Below, piece by piece: positions 1 through 8,007 of a DNA stretch of 27,959 bases. Position 1 is the stretch's first letter. Each line of letters opens with the position of its first letter. Origin of the DNA: Clostridiales bacterium UBA1389 (GTDB lineage: Bacteria > Bacillota > Clostridia > Oscillospirales > CAG-382); assembly GCA_002305335.1 (NCBI GenBank), contig DBQR01000055.1, forward strand, positions 1 to 27,959, written 5' to 3'. Below the pieces are notes generated by a model. It did not search any database and had not been told where the DNA came from. It worked only from the letters and a program-made list of their open reading frames with translations. The position numbers were made by a program, and so were the translations under genes.

Positions 1-2636
1 CCGCCGGTGAGGATATCGCCGGGCTGGATAAACTGCTCTTCCTGCCTTCCGGGGTTATAATGCTCGATACATATCCGGTTATAGGGTTCTGCGGAGGAGC
101 TCCCCGACTTTCCGGGATAGGTGCCCTTCTGATAAATATTGTAGAAATAAGGCACCGTCCTTGAAGTGGGGTAGGTGTAGTTACTGCCCAGCAAGGCCGG
201 GTCAATGCAGGTGAACTGGGAGTCTGCCACCGTCAGATTGGTCTGGAAGATCCGGGGGGTTATCCGCCGGAGGGACACATCTATAAGATTGCCCCCAGAA
301 CAGGTGCAGCCGTCAAGATACAAAGCCTTCTTGTCCTTGTCCCACTTATACATTACATGGGTGTCGCAGTATTCGGTGGGAACACTGGAATTGGTGAAAT
401 AGCCGGTGGAGATGGCATTGAAGCCGTCTATTTTCAACACCTGCTGAAGGTCGTACTTGCAGGGTTCGTTGACAAGCTTCCCGCTTATTATACAATACTG
501 TGTTTTAATTATGCCATAGGGTTCGTCAAAGGATTTTTTATAGGCCTTGTTTTTAGCGTCAAGATTGCCGTATATCCGGTTGAATACCTCTATCCAAAGC
601 CTGGTGGCGGGGTTGTATTTCAGGTTAGACAGGGATTTGTTGTTGTCGTAGCCCACCCAGACGGAGGCGGTAAAGTCGGGGGTATAGCCTACAAAATACC
701 TGTCCCGGTCGTCGTTGGTGGTACCCGTCTTACCGGCAACCTCTACTTTCGGGGCAAAGGCGGGGGAATCAAGGTACCCCCGGAACATATAGTTTGCGGT
801 ACCGTTGGAGGAGGATATAACCGTCTGGAGGATTTTTGTCATTATATAAGCCGACTGTTCGGAAACTGCCTGCTTTTGTTCAGGGGTGCGGTTGTCGATT
901 ATAATTTCCCCATTGGAATCCCTCACCATGGAAAATGTCATAGCCTTTGACACCGCCCCGCCGTTGGAAAACATGGTATAGCCCTGGGTAACCTCAAGAA
1001 CGGTTACGCCTTCGGTGAATGACCCCAGCGCCAGAGGAGAAACGGTGATGTCGCTTTTAATAACCCCGCCGTATTCCCGCCGTTCCACAAGGGTGGTGAA
1101 ACCCAGGGTGTTGACAAGAAAGTCAAAGGAGTTTATAAGCCCCACTTCCTGAACCAGCCTTACCGCCGTTGTGTTTTTGGATTCCTGAACCGCCGAAACA
1201 AGGGAGATAATGCCGTCGTACCCCACCGGGGCGTTGGGAGGCCAGTAGGTTTTGTCCTCTTCCCTGTATTCAATGGGTAAATCCAGCATGGGGGTGCCGT
1301 AGTTAATTATCCCTCTGTCAATGGCATAGGCATAAATCGAAAGGGGTTTGATTGAGGAGCCGCACTGGCGGGTTGACTGGGTTGCCCTGTTAAGCCCCCG
1401 GTTTACGGTCTTTTCCCCCCGTCCCCCCACGATACCCAAAACTTTGCCGGTGGTGGGGTCCATTACCACCATGGCCGCCTGAAACTTGATGCCGGTGGTT
1501 TTGGGGAAGCAGTTTTCGTCGGTGAACACCGATTCCATAATGGACTGGACATCGGGGTCCATATTAACCACAATCTGAAGTCCGCCGGAATACAGCTTAC
1601 GGCTGGCGGTGGTACGGTCGATGTTGTAGCGTTCCATCAATGCCTTGGTAACATCTTCGATAACCGCATCTATATAATAGGAATGCACTTTTTCTCCCCC
1701 CGATTCGGTTTCCTGGACGGAGGTGTTGAGATATAAGGGCACATTGTAGGTGCTGTCGAATTCCTCCTGGGTTATATAGCCGTTTTCCAGCATTGTCTTT
1801 AATACAAGATTGCGGCGAAGGAGGTTGTTGTCGGGGTTTCTGAGGGGGTCATAATAGGTGGGGTATTTGGGAATGGCGGCCAGTGCGGCGCATTCCACAA
1901 GGGTCAGGTCCTTAAGTTCCTTGTTGAAGTAGGTTCTTGCCGCCGCCTTCACCCCGTTGGTGTTTTGGGAAAAGGAAATGACGTTTAAATACATTTCCAG
2001 TATCTCTTCTTTGGAAAAATGCTTTTCCACATACAGCGCCCGGAAAATTTCCTGAACTTTCCGCTGTATGGTGGTATCGGTTTCCTGGGACACGTTCTTT
2101 ATAAGCTGCTGGGTTAAGGAGGAGCCGCCGTAAGCGCTCCCGCCGGGGATGAAGTAGTTTATAACCGCCCCCAGGGTACGCCTTAAGTCAACGCCGTTAT
2201 GGAAAAAATAGCGCTTGTCTTCTATCGAAACAAAGGCGTCGATAAGGTCCTGGGGAATTTCCCGGTATTCCGCCCAAAGGCGGTTTTCCGAACCGTGAAG
2301 GGTGTCATCCTCCAGGAGAACTTCGGTGCCCGTGTCGTCGGTGTAGTAAAGGGTGGTGTTAAGGGAGGAATCGAATTTTAAATTGTTAAGGCCGTCGTAG
2401 GTGGTTTCGATGTTGGACTGGATATACAAAAGAAAGGCGCAAGCCACCACCACACCGGTGACGGCGCCTATTATCAATACAGTAAAAAGTATATTAAGGC
2501 AGAAGGAAATAAGCTTCCACAAAACAAGAATAAGGATTTTAACCGGGTACCAGATTGCCGATTTGGCAATAAGCTTGGTTATCAGTCCCGCTTTGCGTAC
2601 CCGCCTTTTAAGGGCTAATGTTTTGCCTTGTTCCAT
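1..2636 (-). CDS. Class A penicillin-binding protein (bifunctional peptidoglycan glycosyltransferase/transpeptidase), 3' end cut by window
   Basis: The enzyme polymerises lipid II glycan strands and cross-links them at the outer face of the membrane. The frame is open from an ATG at 2636 to the window edge (about 878 codons, no stop seen); the C-terminus lies outside. In order I see a basic cytoplasmic N-terminus, a hydrophobic segment around residues 34-72, a GT51 glycosyltransferase domain with IEDKRYFFHNG (catalytic Glu about 139), GGSSLTQQLIKN and EEILEMYLN, then a transpeptidase domain with CGSSIKP (Ser about 427, Lys about 430), SKN (about 486-488) and KTGTT (about 636-640). All three penicillin-binding motifs are intact. 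A Cys precedes the active-site GSS, a variable position in the family. The region after KTGTT is long, as in PBP1A-type proteins. It follows dnaE after 46 AT-rich bases. Family assignment is firm; which PBP1 paralogue it is remains open. Confidence 0.95.
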   Translation of the reverse strand, partial: MEQGKTLALKRRVRKAGLITKLIAKSAIWYPVKILILVLWKLISFCLNILFTVLIIGAVTGVVVACAFLLYIQSNIETTYDGLNNLKFDSSLNTTLYYTDDTGTEVLLEDDTLHGSENRLWAEYREIPQDLIDAFVSIEDKRYFFHNGVDLRRTLGAVINYFIPGGSAYGGSSLTQQLIKNVSQETDTTIQRKVQEIFRALYVEKHFSKEEILEMYLNVISFSQNTNGVKAAARTYFNKELKDLTLVECAALAAIPKYPTYYDPLRNPDNNLLRRNLVLKTMLENGYITQEEFDSTYNVPLYLNTSVQETESGGEKVHSYYIDAVIEDVTKALMERYNIDRTTASRKLYSGGLQIVVNMDPDVQSIMESVFTDENCFPKTTGIKFQAAMVVMDPTTGKVLGIVGGRGEKTVNRGLNRATQSTRQCGSSIKPLSIYAYAIDRGIINYGTPMLDLPIEYREEDKTYWPPNAPVGYDGIISLVSAVQESKNTTAVRLVQEVGLINSFDFLVNTLGFTTLVERREYGGVIKSDITVSPLALGSFTEGVTVLEVTQGYTMFSNGGAVSKAMTFSMVRDSNGEIIIDNRTPEQKQAVSEQSAYIMTKILQTVISSSNGTANYMFRGYLDSPAFAPKVEVAGKTGTTNDDRDRYFVGYTPDFTASVWVGYDNNKSLSNLKYNPATRLWIEVFNRIYGNLDAKNKAYKKSFDEPYGIIKTQYCIISGKLVNEPCKYDLQQVLKIDGFNAISTGYFTNSSVPTEYCDTHVMYKWDKDKKALYLDGCTCSGGNLIDVSLRRITPRIFQTNLTVADSQFTCIDPALLGSNYTYPTSRTVPYFYNIYQKGTYPGKSGSSSAEPYNRICIEHYNPGRQEEQFIQPGDILTG

Positions 2637-2672
2637 AAAACCACTTTCCAGTCTGAATTATAAATATATGTT

Positions 2673-2699
2673 ATTATAACCGTCATTCATGCTTTTCAA
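2673..2699 (-). promoter_or_regulatory. Possible promoter for the penicillin-binding protein gene
   Basis: On the minus strand a TTGAAA (2694-2699, inside the end of dnaE) is followed after 15 bases by TATAAT (2673-2678). The spacer is shorter than the preferred 17. A second TATAAT lies at 2657-2662 without a matching -35 element. The gene may simply be read through from dnaE. Confidence 0.3.
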
Positions 2700-5600
2700 T
2701 AATCTTAACCGCCACATTTTCGTCGCCCAATATTTCTTTAAGCTCCCCGATAAGGTTTTCGGAGATTTCGGCGAATATGTCCTTGGATACGGTTAAGGCT
2801 TTTTTGTCCTGGTAATAGACGTAAAGCCTGCTTTTGCCCTTTGCCTGCTTTATCAAGGCTAAGGCCGCGTCAAGATAGTCTTTGTTTGTCCGGGTGATTT
2901 TAAGATAAAGTTCCTGTTCCTCGGGACTTTTTTCCGAAAGCAGATTATCCGGCCTTGCTAAGGTGATTGCCCGAAACAGCAGCTTAAGTACATCCTCCCC
3001 TTCCCCCCTGAAGGGTTCTTCAAGGGTGGCTTCGGCGGTCAGTAGCACCACTTCTCCCGCATTCAGGTAGGAGGAATACTTCTCAAGCGAAGCGGGGAAC
3101 ACGATAACATCGGTTTCACCGGTAAGGTCCTCTATGGTGAGTATGCCCATAAGCTTGTTGGTTTTGGTAACCTTTTTTTTAAGCTGCTTTACAAGCCCCA
3201 GTACAGAAACGGTTTGTTTGTCGGGTATTATACCGGTTTTCAATGAATAATACAAGTCCTTAATTGTTACCGAATTTGCATTTTTGGCAAAGGTTTTGTA
3301 ATGTTCAAGGGGATGGCCCGAAAAGTACACTCCGGTTAAGGCTTTTTCAAAATTCAGCTTTTCCTTTTCCGGATATTCCTTTATATTGGGGTATTCCAGC
3401 TTCAGCGGGGTATAGCTTTCCTCCACCGATTCGAACAGGGAAATCTGCCCCGACCTCATTTCGCTTTTAATTGAGGATAGCTGGCCTAAGGCCTTTTCCA
3501 GCACTGCAAACAGTCTGGAACGGAAAATGCCGAAGCAGTCGCAGGCGCCGGCAAGAATCAGTGATTCATAGGCCTTGGCGTTGGAAACGGGGGAGGTGCG
3601 GTAGAGGAAATCCTCAAAGTTTTTGTATTTACCCTTCTTTTCCCTTTCGTTTTCGATAAATTCCGCAAAGTTAAGCCCCACGTTCTTGACCGCCGTAAGG
3701 CCGAAGCGGATATTTCCGTTTATGATACCGAACACCGAGCCGCTTTCGTTTACGTCGGGACCTGACACCTTTATTCCCAGTTCGTTGCATTCGGCCTTGT
3801 ATTCGTTTATTTTATCCGTGTCGTTAAGCACCGAATTCAACAAAGCGCACATATATTCCCTGGAATAATGGCATTTTAGGTAGGCGGTGCGGTAGGATAC
3901 CACGGCGTAGGCCGCCGCATGGGACTTGTTGAAGGCATAGCTGGCGAAGGCTTCCATGGAATCGAATATTTCCTCCGCTGTCTTTTTGTCAACCCCGTTT
4001 TTAATACAGCCGGAAATAAAATCGTCCTTTTCCTTAAGCAGTTCGCCCCGCTTCTTTTTCGCCATCGCCCTGCGGATTATATCCGCCCTGCCGTAGGTAT
4101 AGCCGGCAAGCGCCCGGAAAATCTGCATTACCTGCTCCTGATACAGCATACACCCCATGGAGGAGCTTAACACCGGCTTAAGCAGAGGAGTCTTGTAGTT
4201 AATGCTTTCCCTGCTTTTTCTGTTTTTAAGAAATTCGTCGATAAACTGGGCGGGGCCGGGGCGGTAAAGGGAGATTACCGAAATAATGTCCTCTAAATTT
4301 TCTGGGGAAAGTTTGGCAAGCAGCGCCCTCATGCCCTCACTTTCCAGCTGGAAGATACCCAACGCCTTCCCCCGGCTTAACATTTCATAGGTTTCTTTGT
4401 CGTCTTCGGGGACCTTGGTTATGTCGAAAGTCGGATTTTTAAGTCTGATAAGCCTTTCGGTGTTTCTTATAATGGTAAGATACCTCAGCCCCAAAAAGTC
4501 CATTTTAAGCAGCCCCAGATCCGCCACCGTATTCATGGTAAACTGGGTTACCACCGCATTGTCGTTGAGTGACAGAGGGATATAGTCGGTTATGGGCTTA
4601 TCGGTTATAACCACACCGGTGGCATGGGTGGAGGAATTGCGGGGACGCCCCTCCAGCTTCATGGCGAAATCAATAAGCCGTTTGATTTTGGGGTTGCTGT
4701 TGTATGCCGTCTGAAGCTCGGGATTCGCTTTAAGGGCGGATTCCATGGTTACCCCCATATAACGGGGAATTTGCTTTGCCACCGCATCCACCTCGGCGTA
4801 GGGCATACCCAAGGCCCTCCCCACATCCCTGACGGCAGCCCTGCACTGGAGGGTGCCGAAGGTGATGATTTGCGCCATATGGTCTTCCCCGTATTTCTGG
4901 GAAACGTAGTTTATGACTTCCCCCCGCCGGTCGTCGCAGAAGTCGATGTCTATATCCGGCATGGACGCCCGTTCCGGGTTGAGGAACCGCTCAAAGAGCA
5001 GGTCGTACTTGATGGGGTCCACATCGGTTATCCCCAAGGCATAGGCGGCAAGGCTTCCCACCGCCGAACCCCTGCCGGGACCCACCGGGATATCCCTGCC
5101 TCTGGCATAGGACACAAAATCCCACACCACCAAAAAATAATCGTCAAACCCCATGGAATGGATTACCGAAAGCTCGTATTCCAGCCTTTTTTCGTATTTT
5201 TCCCTGCCGGCGGCGTTTTCCAGCCGCTTTTCAAGTCCCTCAAAGGCAAGCTTTTTTAAATAATCCTGTGAGGTAATGCCTTCGGGGGTGTCAAAGCGGG
5301 GGAGATGGTAGGTGGAAAAATCAAATTCGAAATTGCACTGTTCGGCGATTTTAACGGTATTTTCAACCGCCCCGGGGATGTCCGAAAAGAGTTCGGCCAT
5401 TTCCCCGGCGGATTTTAAATAAAACTCGTCGGTGGGGAGGGCAAATTCCTTGTCCCCCAAAATGCCGTTGGTGGAGATGGCCATAAGCAGCTCCTGGGTT
5501 TCGGCATCCTCTTTTCTTATATAATGAACGTCGTTGGTGGCAACAAGGGGGATGGAGCACTGCCGGGCGATGTTTATAAGTACGGAATTTATTTTGTCCT

Positions 5601-6141
5601 GACCTTCCACTCCGTTCCGCTGGAGTTCGATATAAAACCTGTCCCCAAAGACCTCCTTAAGCTTTTCGGCCGTTTCTATGGCGCCGGAAATGTCGTCGTC
5701 CCGTATTCGTTTGGAAAGCACCCCCGACATACACCCCGAAAGGGCAAAAAGCCCCTCCGAATGCTTTGCAAGGGAGGCCATATCCGTTCTGGGCTTACGG
5801 TAAAACCCCCGCAGGTAGGATTCGGTAACCAGCTTTATAAGGTTTTTATACCCCGTGGCGTCCTTGACCAGAAGCACGATATGATAGGGGTTTATGTCGG
5901 CGGGGAAGGCCTTGTCCTCAAGGGTGCGGGGAGCCACATACATTTCGCAGCCTATTATGGGCTTAACCTTCTGCTTTTTGCACTCCCTGAAAAAATCCAC
6001 GACACCGTACAAGACCCCGTGGTCGGTGCAGGCGACGGCCTTCTGCCCTCTTTCCAGAACCGCCTTCGGCAGTTCGGAAAGCCTGCATTCCCCGTCAAGG
6101 AGGGAATATTCGGTGTGAAGGTGGAGATGGACGAAATCCAT
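2683..6141 (-). CDS. dnaE: DNA polymerase III alpha subunit, DnaE type
   Basis: This is a replicative C-family DNA polymerase catalytic subunit. The 1152-residue product opens with a PHP domain (HLHLHTEYSLLDG, then TDHGVLYGVVDF). The polymerase core carries PDIDIDF, with catalytic Asp pair about 398 and 400. It also has the family's GPGRGSAVGSL and NKSHAAAYAVVSY segments. Near residues 899-903 is QISLF, which fits a beta-clamp-binding motif, followed by an OB-fold (TIEDLTGETDVIVF). No proofreading exonuclease is inserted, so it is DnaE rather than PolC. An upstream ATG at 6153 overlaps the whiA stop as ATGA. I prefer the ATG at 6141 because GAGG sits six bases before it and the protein then begins MDFVHLHLHTEYS, as usual for the family. 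Clostridia normally also have PolC, so which polymerase leads here cannot be told. Confidence 0.97.
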   Translation of the reverse strand: MDFVHLHLHTEYSLLDGECRLSELPKAVLERGQKAVACTDHGVLYGVVDFFRECKKQKVKPIIGCEMYVAPRTLEDKAFPADINPYHIVLLVKDATGYKNLIKLVTESYLRGFYRKPRTDMASLAKHSEGLFALSGCMSGVLSKRIRDDDISGAIETAEKLKEVFGDRFYIELQRNGVEGQDKINSVLINIARQCSIPLVATNDVHYIRKEDAETQELLMAISTNGILGDKEFALPTDEFYLKSAGEMAELFSDIPGAVENTVKIAEQCNFEFDFSTYHLPRFDTPEGITSQDYLKKLAFEGLEKRLENAAGREKYEKRLEYELSVIHSMGFDDYFLVVWDFVSYARGRDIPVGPGRGSAVGSLAAYALGITDVDPIKYDLLFERFLNPERASMPDIDIDFCDDRRGEVINYVSQKYGEDHMAQIITFGTLQCRAAVRDVGRALGMPYAEVDAVAKQIPRYMGVTMESALKANPELQTAYNSNPKIKRLIDFAMKLEGRPRNSSTHATGVVITDKPITDYIPLSLNDNAVVTQFTMNTVADLGLLKMDFLGLRYLTIIRNTERLIRLKNPTFDITKVPEDDKETYEMLSRGKALGIFQLESEGMRALLAKLSPENLEDIISVISLYRPGPAQFIDEFLKNRKSRESINYKTPLLKPVLSSSMGCMLYQEQVMQIFRALAGYTYGRADIIRRAMAKKKRGELLKEKDDFISGCIKNGVDKKTAEEIFDSMEAFASYAFNKSHAAAYAVVSYRTAYLKCHYSREYMCALLNSVLNDTDKINEYKAECNELGIKVSGPDVNESGSVFGIINGNIRFGLTAVKNVGLNFAEFIENEREKKGKYKNFEDFLYRTSPVSNAKAYESLILAGACDCFGIFRSRLFAVLEKALGQLSSIKSEMRSGQISLFESVEESYTPLKLEYPNIKEYPEKEKLNFEKALTGVYFSGHPLEHYKTFAKNANSVTIKDLYYSLKTGIIPDKQTVSVLGLVKQLKKKVTKTNKLMGILTIEDLTGETDVIVFPASLEKYSSYLNAGEVVLLTAEATLEEPFRGEGEDVLKLLFRAITLARPDNLLSEKSPEEQELYLKITRTNKDYLDAALALIKQAKGKSRLYVYYQDKKALTVSKDIFAEISENLIGELKEILGDENVAVKIIEKHE

Positions 6142-6147
6142 AAAAAA

Positions 6148-6152
6148 CCTCA
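6148..6152 (-). promoter_or_regulatory. Ribosome binding site deciding the dnaE start
   Basis: TGAGG on the minus strand overlaps the stop codon of whiA and lies six bases before the ATG at 6141. It favours that start over the ATG at 6153 and suggests translational coupling of whiA and dnaE. Confidence 0.6.
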
Positions 6153-6821
6153 TTTATATTTCAACGACAGTTCGGTCAGCTTTTTTAATCTGTGATAAAG
6201 GCCGGATTTGGATATGGGCTTTGAGTGAATTTTTCTAAGTTCCTCAAGGTTGAGATGGGGATTTTCAAGGCGGAGTTTTGCGGTTTCCCTTAATTCCTCC
6301 GGCAGTTTTGAATAGTCCTTGTGGCTCATTATCTGCAGAATGGCGTTTCTCACCTCGGCGGAGGCGGTGGCAGCCCGGTCAAGGTTGGCGAATTCCGCAT
6401 TGTTTTTCCGGTTTGCTTCCCGCTTCATGGAGTTTATCACGGATATTTCAAGCAGGGACAAAGCGTTTCTGGAAGCACCTATGGCGGCAAGGAAACCGCT
6501 TATTGCCTCGCTTTCCCTTAAGTAAACTATCCTTTTACCCTTTCTCGTGCCGTAAAGGGGGGGTATTCCCAAAACCGCAAGGGCTTTTGCGGCAAATTCC
6601 GCCCCGGCGGCCGAAAAGGAAAGGTAATACTGCTTGTCCGGATTGGTTATGGAGCCGGAAGTAATGAAAACCCCCCGCAGGTATAACCCCCGGTCGTTTT
6701 CGCAGGTTATTTCCGCTTCCTTTAAATCCAGCCCCGCCTTATAGGCGTTTTTGCAACATTCCTTTTGGATTTCAAGGCTTTTTTGCCGTAGGTATTCTTT
6801 AAGCTCAGACGAATAGGACAT
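6150..6821 (-). CDS. whiA: WhiA-family DNA-binding protein, shortened N-terminal domain
   Basis: WhiA proteins carry a degenerate LAGLIDADG homing-endonuclease fold followed by a helix-turn-helix; they are transcription factors in actinomycetes and affect cell division and chromosome segregation in Firmicutes. The C-terminal half matches well: YLRGVFITSGSITNP (about 47-61, the second LAGLIDADG-type motif), AISGFLAAIGA, NLDRA, and the HTH region LPEELRETAKLRLENP to ISKSGLYHRLKKL (about 173-216). At 223 residues it is some 90 shorter than Bacillus WhiA (about 316). The first LAGLIDADG half, which normally follows the MSFASETKKEL-like start, is missing; MSYSSELKEYLRQKS leads almost directly into the second half. 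The frame is continuous, so this looks like an inherited short form rather than a frameshift. It lies between murB and dnaE and its stop is fused to the dnaE ribosome binding site. Confidence 0.88.
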   Translation of the reverse strand: MSYSSELKEYLRQKSLEIQKECCKNAYKAGLDLKEAEITCENDRGLYLRGVFITSGSITNPDKQYYLSFSAAGAEFAAKALAVLGIPPLYGTRKGKRIVYLRESEAISGFLAAIGASRNALSLLEISVINSMKREANRKNNAEFANLDRAATASAEVRNAILQIMSHKDYSKLPEELRETAKLRLENPHLNLEELRKIHSKPISKSGLYHRLKKLTELSLKYK

Positions 6822-6830
6822 ATGTTTACC

Positions 6831-6854
6831 GGTATTACGTTTTCGGATAATACC
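6831..6854. repeat. Inverted repeat in the whiA leader
   Basis: Perfect 7-base arms GGTATTA (6831-6837) and TAATACC (6848-6854) are separated by 10 bases. The nearer arm ends 9 bases before the whiA ATG. It could be an operator for a dimeric regulator or a small hairpin at the ribosome binding site; there is no T-run, so it is not a terminator. Confidence 0.4.
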
Positions 6855-6886
6855 CTTTTCACCCGCCTTTCGGTTTGTTTAGCGGA

Positions 6887-7747
6887 TTATTCCCCGATTA
6901 TTTTTATTTCCTCCTCCAGCATAACTCCCTTGGCTTTATAGACGGTTTGCTTAACACAGTCTATAAGCTTTAGAATATCGTCGGAGGTGGCGGAATTATA
7001 GTTAATTATAAAGCCGGCGTGTTTGGTTGACACCATGGCGCCGCCCACGGCTTTTCCCTTAAGGTTACATTCCTCGATAAGCCTTCCGGCAAAATACCCT
7101 TCGGGACGCTTGAAGGTGGACCCGCAGGAGGGGTATTCCAGAGGCTGCTTTGCTTTTCTTGAAGCCATATATTCATTCATTTTGGCCTCGATTTCTGCCC
7201 TTTTACCCTTTTTGCCACGGAAGGCGGCGGAAAGCACCGTATAGCTTTTACCTTTTAGAATGCTTGTGCGGTAGCCGAATTCCATTTGGTCTGATCTTAG
7301 GGTAAAAATCCCCCTTTCGGCCGAAAAGAGGGTTACTTCCTTAACAACGTCCTTAACTTCCCCGCCGAAGGCACCGGCGTTCATATATATGCCGCCCCCC
7401 ACCGTGCCGGGGATGCCGTAAAGAAATTCAAGGCCGGTCAGAGAGTTAATCATTGCAAAGTTGGCAAGGGAGGACATGCTTTCCCCGCAGGAGGCGGTTA
7501 TTATGCCTTCCTCCCCGTCAGACTCAACGCTTAAACCCTTTACGTCGGCGGTAATAATGACAACACCCCGTATTCCCTTGTCGGTTACGAGTGTGTTGGT
7601 GCAGTTGCCGAGGATAACGGCGTTTTTATATTGACTTAACGCATTCACCAGTTCCTCCGCGTTTTCCGGCAGTATCACCATGTCCGCAATGCCGCCGGTG
7701 CGGAAGGAGGAACGGTTTTTCATGGGTTCGTTGTAAAGTATGGTCAT
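6887..7747 (-). CDS. murB: UDP-N-acetylenolpyruvoylglucosamine reductase
   Basis: MurB is the FAD enzyme that reduces UDP-GlcNAc-enolpyruvate to UDP-MurNAc with NADPH in the cytoplasm, the second committed step of peptidoglycan precursor synthesis. The 286-residue product has SFRTGGIADMVILP, the FAD-binding stretch YGIPGTVGGGIYMNAGAFGG (about 110-129), FGYRTS (Arg160), the catalytic serine motif PSCGSTFKRP (Ser210) and EEEIKIIGE at the C-terminus. It lacks the extra loop of the E. coli type and fits the shorter Gram-positive type. The usual GxGSN loop reads GNCTN (48-52), a mild variant. The ATG at 7747 is preceded by AAGGA at about nine bases. It lies 28 bases after the DUF1858 gene and 65 bases before whiA. 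Confidence 0.97.
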   Translation of the reverse strand: MTILYNEPMKNRSSFRTGGIADMVILPENAEELVNALSQYKNAVILGNCTNTLVTDKGIRGVVIITADVKGLSVESDGEEGIITASCGESMSSLANFAMINSLTGLEFLYGIPGTVGGGIYMNAGAFGGEVKDVVKEVTLFSAERGIFTLRSDQMEFGYRTSILKGKSYTVLSAAFRGKKGKRAEIEAKMNEYMASRKAKQPLEYPSCGSTFKRPEGYFAGRLIEECNLKGKAVGGAMVSTKHAGFIINYNSATSDDILKLIDCVKQTVYKAKGVMLEEEIKIIGE

Positions 7748-7775
7748 GGCGTCGCATCCTTCGGCGTTATTTTAG

Positions 7776-7967
7776 TCAGACGGCGCTGTTTAACTTTTCC
7801 AGGAGTTCTTCCACATCGGCACCGTGAACCTGGCAGGCTTCCTCAATGGTTTCGCTTCTTGAAGCGGGACAGCCTAAACAGTGCATTCCGATTTCAAAGA
7901 AAAATCTGGCAAGTTCGGGCCTTTCCTCAAGTACATCGCCTATTAACGAATCTTTAGTGAATTCCAT
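7776..7967 (-). CDS. DUF1858 domain protein with CxxC (hybrid-cluster-protein-associated disulfide domain type)
   Basis: A 63-residue protein that consists of little more than one DUF1858 domain: MEFTKDSLIGDVLEERPELARFF leads into CLGCPASRSETIEEAC with Cys30 and Cys33 and a third Cys at about 45. In the family the CxxC pair is thought to be redox-active or to bind metal, often in anaerobes and near oxidoreductases, but no precise reaction is established. TAGGAGA sits about seven bases before the ATG. The leader (7968-8007) is very AT-rich, but I could not identify a convincing promoter. It sits between the degenerate P-type ATPase gene and murB; neither neighbour suggests a partner. Confidence 0.88.
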   Translation of the reverse strand: MEFTKDSLIGDVLEERPELARFFFEIGMHCLGCPASRSETIEEACQVHGADVEELLEKLNSAV

Positions 7968-8007
7968 TTTTTATCTCCTATCTTTTTATATATAATTTTA
8001 AAATTTA

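Noticed and set aside
357..950. A 197-codon plus-strand open frame near the left edge
   Set aside because: It is antisense to the transpeptidase domain, which contains the intact KTGTT motif in the continuous minus-strand frame.
4624..6195. Long open frames on the plus strand opposite dnaE (4624-5259 and 5524-6195)
   Set aside because: They lie antisense to an unmistakable dnaE, their translations are Gly/Pro/Val-rich with no family resemblance, and they arise from the codon bias of the real gene.
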